Assembly (NCBI RefSeq): GCF_901827205.1
Contig: NZ_LR594675.1
Span: 5,140,001-5,204,000, forward strand
From: Variovorax sp. PBS-H4
GTDB lineage: Bacteria > Pseudomonadota > Gammaproteobacteria > Burkholderiales > Burkholderiaceae_C
Direction of reading: 5' to 3'
Length of the DNA: 64,000 bases
Shown here: one piece after another, positions 59,887-64,000 of the stretch
How positions within the stretch are numbered: position 1 is the first letter of the stretch
Layout: each line of letters begins with the position of its first letter
Made by a program: the position numbers and the translations under genes
The notes under the pieces: model-generated
Database searches by the model: none
What the model saw: the letters and a program-made list of their open reading frames with translations, nothing else
What the model was told of the DNA's origin: nothing

Positions 59887-60807
59887 CTAGCGCCCCTTTG
59901 TGAAGACAAAGATGCCCGCGATCACCAGCGCCGTGCCGGCCGCGATCCACGCAGTGAAGGGCTCGCCGAGGATCAGCGCGCCCATCACGACGGTCGACAT
60001 CGGCCCGATCATGCCTGTTTGCGCGGCCATCGCGGGGCCGATGCGCTCGATCGCCATCATTACCGCGAGCACCGGCAGCGCGGTACACACCGTCGCGTTG
60101 AGCACCGACAGCCAGATCACCTCGGGCGCCACCTGCAGGATCGTGTCCAGCGGACGCAGCAACGCGAACTGCACGATGCACAACACGCAGGCCACGCCGG
60201 TCGCCAGCCCGACCAGCCGGAGCGAGCCGAGGCGCTTGACGAACTCGCCGCTGGCGAGCAGGTAGATCGCGTAGCTCACCGCGCTCAGGAACACCAGCAA
60301 CGTGCCAAAGGCCGCCTCGCTGGACTGGCCCAGGCTCATCTCATGGCCAAAGACCAGCAGCACGCCCGCATAGCTGATCGCCATGCCGGCCATCTGCCAG
60401 CGCGTGATGCGGCGGCGGTAGGCGATCCAGCCGAACAGCAGCACCAGCGTCGGGTTGAGATAGAGGATGAGCCGCTCCAGGCTCGCCGTGATGTAGGCCA
60501 GCCCGGCGAAATCGAGAAAGCTGGCCAGGTAGTAGCCCGAGAAGCCCAGCCCGACCACGCCGATCCAGTCGCGCCGCGTGAGCGCCGGCCTGCCGCGCCC
60601 GGCCCACCACGCCATGAGCGCAAACAGCGGCAGCGCAAACAGCATGCGAAGCATGATCAACATGACCGCGTCCACCCCGTAGCGATAGGCCAGCTTGACG
60701 ATGATGGCCTTGCCGCTGAAGGCGATGGCCCCTACCGAGGCGAGCGCGAGCCCGGGGCCGAGGTGCTTGTGTGCGCGCGATCCTGTGGCGGCCGGGGCGG
60801 AGGACAT
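59887..60807 (-). CDS. EamA/DMT-family transporter
   Basis: The 306-aa inner-membrane protein has about ten hydrophobic segments in two EamA repeats (VGAIAFSGKAIIVKLAYRYG at the start, and AQTGMIGPMSTVVMGALILG in the second). Family members often export amino acids or metabolites. It lies 6 nt after the GGT-like gene, so it may move the product of that enzyme; this is inference. Confidence 0.9.
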   Translation of the reverse strand: MSSAPAATGSRAHKHLGPGLALASVGAIAFSGKAIIVKLAYRYGVDAVMLIMLRMLFALPLFALMAWWAGRGRPALTRRDWIGVVGLGFSGYYLASFLDFAGLAYITASLERLILYLNPTLVLLFGWIAYRRRITRWQMAGMAISYAGVLLVFGHEMSLGQSSEAAFGTLLVFLSAVSYAIYLLASGEFVKRLGSLRLVGLATGVACVLCIVQFALLRPLDTILQVAPEVIWLSVLNATVCTALPVLAVMMAIERIGPAMAAQTGMIGPMSTVVMGALILGEPFTAWIAAGTALVIAGIFVFTKGR

Positions 60808-60813
60808 CGGCGA

Positions 60814-62427
60814 TCAGAACCCGGCGGCGAGGCCGTCGCGGCGCGCATCGCTCGCCGCCACATAGCCTTCGACCGCCGGCTCGCCCGCGCGCCAGATGAA
60901 CTGGCCGGCGCCGAAGTCCTGGTAGGAGTCGTTGATCACCTCGACCTTGTGGCCGAGCGCGCCGAGGCCTTGCACGAGTTCAGGCTTCATCGCCGCTTCG
61001 GCGTTGATCTCGAGCCCGTGGTTGAAGCGCCAGCGCGGAGCATCGCAGGCGGCCTGCAGGTTCTGGCCATGGTCCAGCATGCGCACGAGGGTCTGCATGT
61101 GGCCCTGCGGCTGCATGTTGCCGCCCATCACGCCGAAGCTCATCACCGGCTGGCCGTCCTTCGTCAGGAAGGCCGGGATGATGGTGTGGAAGGGCCGCTT
61201 GTGCGGCTCGACCACGTTCGGGCTCTTGGCGTCCAGGCTGAAGCCGTGCCCACGGTTCTGCAGGCTGATGCCGAAGGACGGCTCCACGCAACCCGAGCCG
61301 AAGCCCATGTAGTTGCTCTGGATGAAGCTCACCATCATGCCGCTCTCGTCGGCCGCGGTGAGATAGATCGTGCCGCCCTTGATCGGGTTGCCAGCCTTGA
61401 AGTCCTGCGCCTTGTTCACGTCGATGAGTCTGGCACGTGATGCGAGGTACGCGCCATCGAGCATTTGCAGCGGGGACACCTCCATCGACGATGGGTCCGA
61501 CACGTACCGGTAGGTATCGGCAAAGGCCAGCTTCATCGCCTCGATCTGCAGGTGCTGCGAGGCCACCGAGTCGACCGGCATCGAGCCCATGTCGAAGTTC
61601 TGCAGGATGCCCAGCGCGATCAGGGCCGCGATGCCCTGTCCGTTGGGCGGCATCTCGTGCACGGTGTAGCCGCGGTAGTCCTGCGCGATCGGCGCCACCC
61701 ACTCGGGCTTCCAGTTCGCGAGGTCGCGCACCTTGAGGCTGCCACCCTGCGCGCCCGAGAACTTCTCCAGCGCCTCGGCGATCTCCCCGCTGTAGAACGC
61801 ATCCCCCTTCGTGGCGGCGATGGCCTTGAGCGCGCGGGCCGCCGCCGGAAAGCGAAACAGCTCGCCGACCTCGGGCGCGCGGCCCCAGGGCAGGAAAGCA
61901 TCGGCGAAGCCGGGCTGCGCTTGCAGGATCGGCGTGGCGGCGGCCCACTTCTGCTGCACCACCGGCGGCACCAGGTAGCCGCGATCGGCGATCTCGATGG
62001 CCGGCGCCATCAGGTCCTCGAAGGCCAGCTTGCCGAAGTGCTCGGACAGCGCGACCCAGCCGCCCACGGCGCCTGGCACCGTGACCGAATCGATGCCGCG
62101 CTGCGGCGGCGTCCTGGCGTCGTTGCCGTACTTGCGCTGGAAGTACTCCGGCGTCCAGGCGGCAGGCGAGCAGCCCGAGGCATTGAGCCCGTGCAACTTC
62201 TCGCCGTCCCACAGGATGCAGAAGGCATCGCTGCCCAGGCCGTTGCTCACGGGCTCGACCAGCGTCATCACGGCCGCGGTCGCGATCGCGGCATCGACCG
62301 CGTTGCCGCCCTGCTGCAGGATGCGAAGGCCGGCTTGCGCGGCGAGTGGATGCGAGGTCGACACCACGTTGCGCGCGAAGACCGGAATGCGGGTAGACGT
62401 GTAGGGGTTGGCGTAGTCAAACTTCAT
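60814..62427 (-). CDS. Gamma-glutamyltransferase-like Ntn hydrolase, no signal peptide
   Basis: The 537-aa proenzyme has the GGT fold. The N-terminal half has VVSTSHPLAAQAGLRILQQG and GGNAVDAAIATA. The nucleophile after self-cleavage would be Thr353 in GGTIYLTAADESG, and GFGSG and PNVVEPHKRP follow. No signal peptide is seen, unlike periplasmic GGT. The Arg that binds the gamma-glutamyl carboxylate (REMAP-type motif) is replaced by NASGCSPAA (82-90), so a different amide, such as in oxamate amidohydrolase-like relatives, is possible. It lies between Bug (4 nt) and EamA (6 nt) genes. Confidence 0.9.
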   Translation of the reverse strand: MKFDYANPYTSTRIPVFARNVVSTSHPLAAQAGLRILQQGGNAVDAAIATAAVMTLVEPVSNGLGSDAFCILWDGEKLHGLNASGCSPAAWTPEYFQRKYGNDARTPPQRGIDSVTVPGAVGGWVALSEHFGKLAFEDLMAPAIEIADRGYLVPPVVQQKWAAATPILQAQPGFADAFLPWGRAPEVGELFRFPAAARALKAIAATKGDAFYSGEIAEALEKFSGAQGGSLKVRDLANWKPEWVAPIAQDYRGYTVHEMPPNGQGIAALIALGILQNFDMGSMPVDSVASQHLQIEAMKLAFADTYRYVSDPSSMEVSPLQMLDGAYLASRARLIDVNKAQDFKAGNPIKGGTIYLTAADESGMMVSFIQSNYMGFGSGCVEPSFGISLQNRGHGFSLDAKSPNVVEPHKRPFHTIIPAFLTKDGQPVMSFGVMGGNMQPQGHMQTLVRMLDHGQNLQAACDAPRWRFNHGLEINAEAAMKPELVQGLGALGHKVEVINDSYQDFGAGQFIWRAGEPAVEGYVAASDARRDGLAAGF

Positions 62428-62431
62428 GGCT

Positions 62432-63412
62432 TCAGTCGCTGATGATCTTGCGTTCGATGATGATCTTCTTCCACTTGGCAGCGTCCTGCGCCACCATCGC
62501 CGCGAATTGCGCGGGCGTTCCGGTGGCCGGCTCGATGCCCAACCTGGACAGCTTGTCGCGCACTTCCGGATCGCTCACCGCCTCGTTGGCCGCGGCGTTG
62601 ACGCGCGCGACGAGATCGGCCGGCAATCCCTTCGGCCCGTAGAGGCCGAACCAGGTGTTCGACTCGAAGCCCGGCAGCACGTCGGCAATTGCCGGCAGCT
62701 CGGGTGCCAGCGGGCTGCGCTTCAGCGAGGTCACCCCCAGCGCGCGCAGGCGGCCGTCGCGCACATGCGGCATGCCGGTCGGCAGCGCGTCGAAGAGCAC
62801 GTCCACCTTGCCGCTGATCAGGTCGGGAATCGCGAGCGCCGTGCCCTTGTACGGAATGTGGGTGACGAACACGCCGGCCTGCGACTTGAAGAGCTCCGCC
62901 GTGAGCTGCACGATGGTGCCGTTGCCGCTGGAGGCGTAGTTGAGCTTGCCGGGGTTCTTCTTGGCGTAGTCGATCCATTCGCGCACGGTCTTCGCCGGCG
63001 AGCTGTTGGGCACCAGCATGATGCTGGGCGCATCGCCCACATGCGCGATGGGCGCGAAATCGCGAACCGCGTCGTAGGGGAGCTTCGGGTTGATCGCCGG
63101 CCCGATCGAATGCGTGCTGGTGGTGGCCAGGAGCAGCGTGTAGCCGTCGGCCGGGGCCTTGGCCGCGAGGTCGGAGCCGATCGCGCCGCCCGCCCCCGGC
63201 TTGTTGTCGATCACCAGCGTCGTGCCGAGCTTTTCGCCCATCTTCTGCGACAGCGTGCGCGCGAAGAGATCGGTGGCGCCGCCGGCCGGGAAAGGCACGA
63301 CCAGGCGGATCGGCTTGTTGGGGTAGGCCTGCTGCGCGAACGCCGCGGGCCCTGCAGTCGCGCACAGCACCAGGGCGGCGGCGCGAAGAAAAGTGGATCT
63401 CTTCAGCTTCAT
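62432..63412 (-). CDS. Bug/TctC-family periplasmic binding protein
   Basis: The 326-aa protein has a signal peptide (1-26, ending AAFAQ). Blocks are IRLVVPFPAGGATDLFARTL, IDNKPGAGGAIGSDLAAKA, LNYASSGNGTIVQLTAELF and THIPYKGT. The start MKLKRSTFL at 63412 is chosen over an upstream in-frame codon lacking a signal-like context. A hairpin separates it from tctA (84 nt), but it is still likely functionally linked. Confidence 0.95.
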   Translation of the reverse strand: MKLKRSTFLRAAALVLCATAGPAAFAQQAYPNKPIRLVVPFPAGGATDLFARTLSQKMGEKLGTTLVIDNKPGAGGAIGSDLAAKAPADGYTLLLATTSTHSIGPAINPKLPYDAVRDFAPIAHVGDAPSIMLVPNSSPAKTVREWIDYAKKNPGKLNYASSGNGTIVQLTAELFKSQAGVFVTHIPYKGTALAIPDLISGKVDVLFDALPTGMPHVRDGRLRALGVTSLKRSPLAPELPAIADVLPGFESNTWFGLYGPKGLPADLVARVNAAANEAVSDPEVRDKLSRLGIEPATGTPAQFAAMVAQDAAKWKKIIIERKIISD

Positions 63413-63449
63413 GGGATGAGATTCTGACGCTTCGGCGCAGGGTCCGTTC

Positions 63450-63477
63450 AAAAGCAAAACGGCGCCCGAAGGCGCCG
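63450..63477 (-). terminator. Hairpin after tctA
   Basis: On the minus strand: CGGCGCC-TTCG-GGCGCCG, then TTTTGCTTTT. The TTCG tetraloop and G/C stem are stable; the T tract is interrupted. It lies between the tctA stop and the Bug start and may attenuate expression of the following genes. Confidence 0.7.
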
Positions 63478-63496
63478 CTCTGCGAAGCGAGGAGCT

Positions 63497-64000
63497 TCAG
63501 TCAGCCTCGACGAAGGCTTCCTCGCGCTTCGACTTGACTGCAGGCAGCAGCACAATCACCACCATCAGTGCAGCGGCGATCAGCAGCCCCGCCGAGATCG
63601 GCCGCGTGATGAACACGCTCCAGGAGCCGCGCGACAGCAACAGCGCACGCCGCAGGTTCTCTTCCATCATCGGCCCGAGGATCAGGCCCAGCAGCAACGG
63701 CGCCGGCTCGCAGCCCATCTTGATGAACATGTAGCCCACCACACCGAAGATCGCCACCATCCAGACGTCGAAGGTGTTGTTGTTGGTCGAGTACACGCCG
63801 ATCGCGCAGAACAGCACGATGGCCGGGAACAGCCAGCGGTAGGGAATCGACAGCAGCTTGATCCAGATGCCGATCAGCGGGAGGTTCAGGATGATCAGCA
63901 TCAGGTTGCCGATCCACATCGAGGCGATCAGGCCCCAGAAGAGCTCCGGGTTGCTGGTCATCACCTGCGGGCCAGGCTGGATGTTGTGGATGGTCATCGC
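63497..64000 (-). CDS. tctA: Tripartite tricarboxylate transporter permease TctA, C-terminal part
   Basis: Partial gene, cut by the right window edge. The visible 168 codons match the C-terminus of TctA: SNPELFWGLIASMWIGNLML, IYRW-type helix region, MGCEPAPLLLGLILGPMMEE and NLRRALLLSRGSW, with several membrane helices. Together with the downstream Bug gene it would form a TTT-type uptake system for a carboxylate; a tctB gene, if present, would lie outside the window. Confidence 0.95.
   Translation of the reverse strand, partial: AMTIHNIQPGPQVMTSNPELFWGLIASMWIGNLMLIILNLPLIGIWIKLLSIPYRWLFPAIVLFCAIGVYSTNNNTFDVWMVAIFGVVGYMFIKMGCEPAPLLLGLILGPMMEENLRRALLLSRGSWSVFITRPISAGLLIAAALMVVIVLLPAVKSKREEAFVEAD

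Overview
The window is high-GC chromosomal DNA from a betaproteobacterium, most likely Burkholderiales / family Comamonadaceae (Variovorax-like). This rests on gene content: three Bug/TctC-type binding proteins, a secreted small protein of the DUF4148 type, a RibF with the Burkholderiales-style RTLN flavokinase motif, and an ftsK-lolA-rarA run opposite trxB. I see no phage, transposase, CRISPR array or rRNA; there is one tRNA gene.

Layout. 1-451: AT-richer gene-free stretch with small palindromes and an imperfect direct repeat. 452-3856 (minus): yaaA, a 2OG-Fe(II) oxygenase, an alpha/beta hydrolase and queF, tightly packed. 4144-7991 (plus): valS and galU. 7972-10895 (minus): cysM, Nudix, TusA-like and SGNH genes. 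10938-11510: tRNA-Leu(CAA), a shared bidirectional terminator and a glycine-rich RRM protein. 11778-14461 (minus): a small unknown gene, then a dicarboxylate symporter followed by an amino-acid binding protein. 14748-15063: two very small plus-strand ORFs with good ribosome binding sites. 15101-16368 (minus): a catalytically dead HtrA-like PDZ protein with a receiver-less LuxR regulator. 16602-20113: a small secreted protein, an SDR, a 2Fe-2S/FAD reductase and a Bug protein. 20141-23777 (minus): livHMGF. 24022-29230 (minus): Crp/Fnr regulator, ftsK, lolA, rarA. 29397-30958 (plus): trxB, rpmB, rpmG. 31088-34476 (minus): purN, RsmB-like methyltransferase, fatty-acid desaturase. 34630-39232 (plus): paired acyl-CoA dehydrogenases, a lipoprotein hydrolase and a crotonase-like protein. 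39229-39786 (minus): HNH nuclease. 39951-46244 (plus): ribF, ileS, lspA and a Na/Pi-type transporter.

The accessory part is 46254-64000. A LysR gene (58080) is divergent from an eight-gene minus-strand operon (57932 to 47339). The operon encodes a family-5 solute-binding protein, a DppB permease, a DppC-DppD permease/ATPase fusion, a DppF ATPase, three ATZ/TRZ-type amidohydrolases interleaved with the transporter genes, and a Bug binding protein. Most junctions are 4-nt overlaps. The arrangement suggests import of a small nitrogen-containing compound followed by hydrolytic deamination or dechlorination-type steps; the substrate cannot be read from sequence. Next to it a second minus-strand group (TctA end, Bug, GGT-like amidohydrolase without a signal peptide, EamA exporter, SDR lacking the YxxxK pair) looks like another small-molecule uptake and processing module. 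These two modules are the best candidates for an undescribed pathway.
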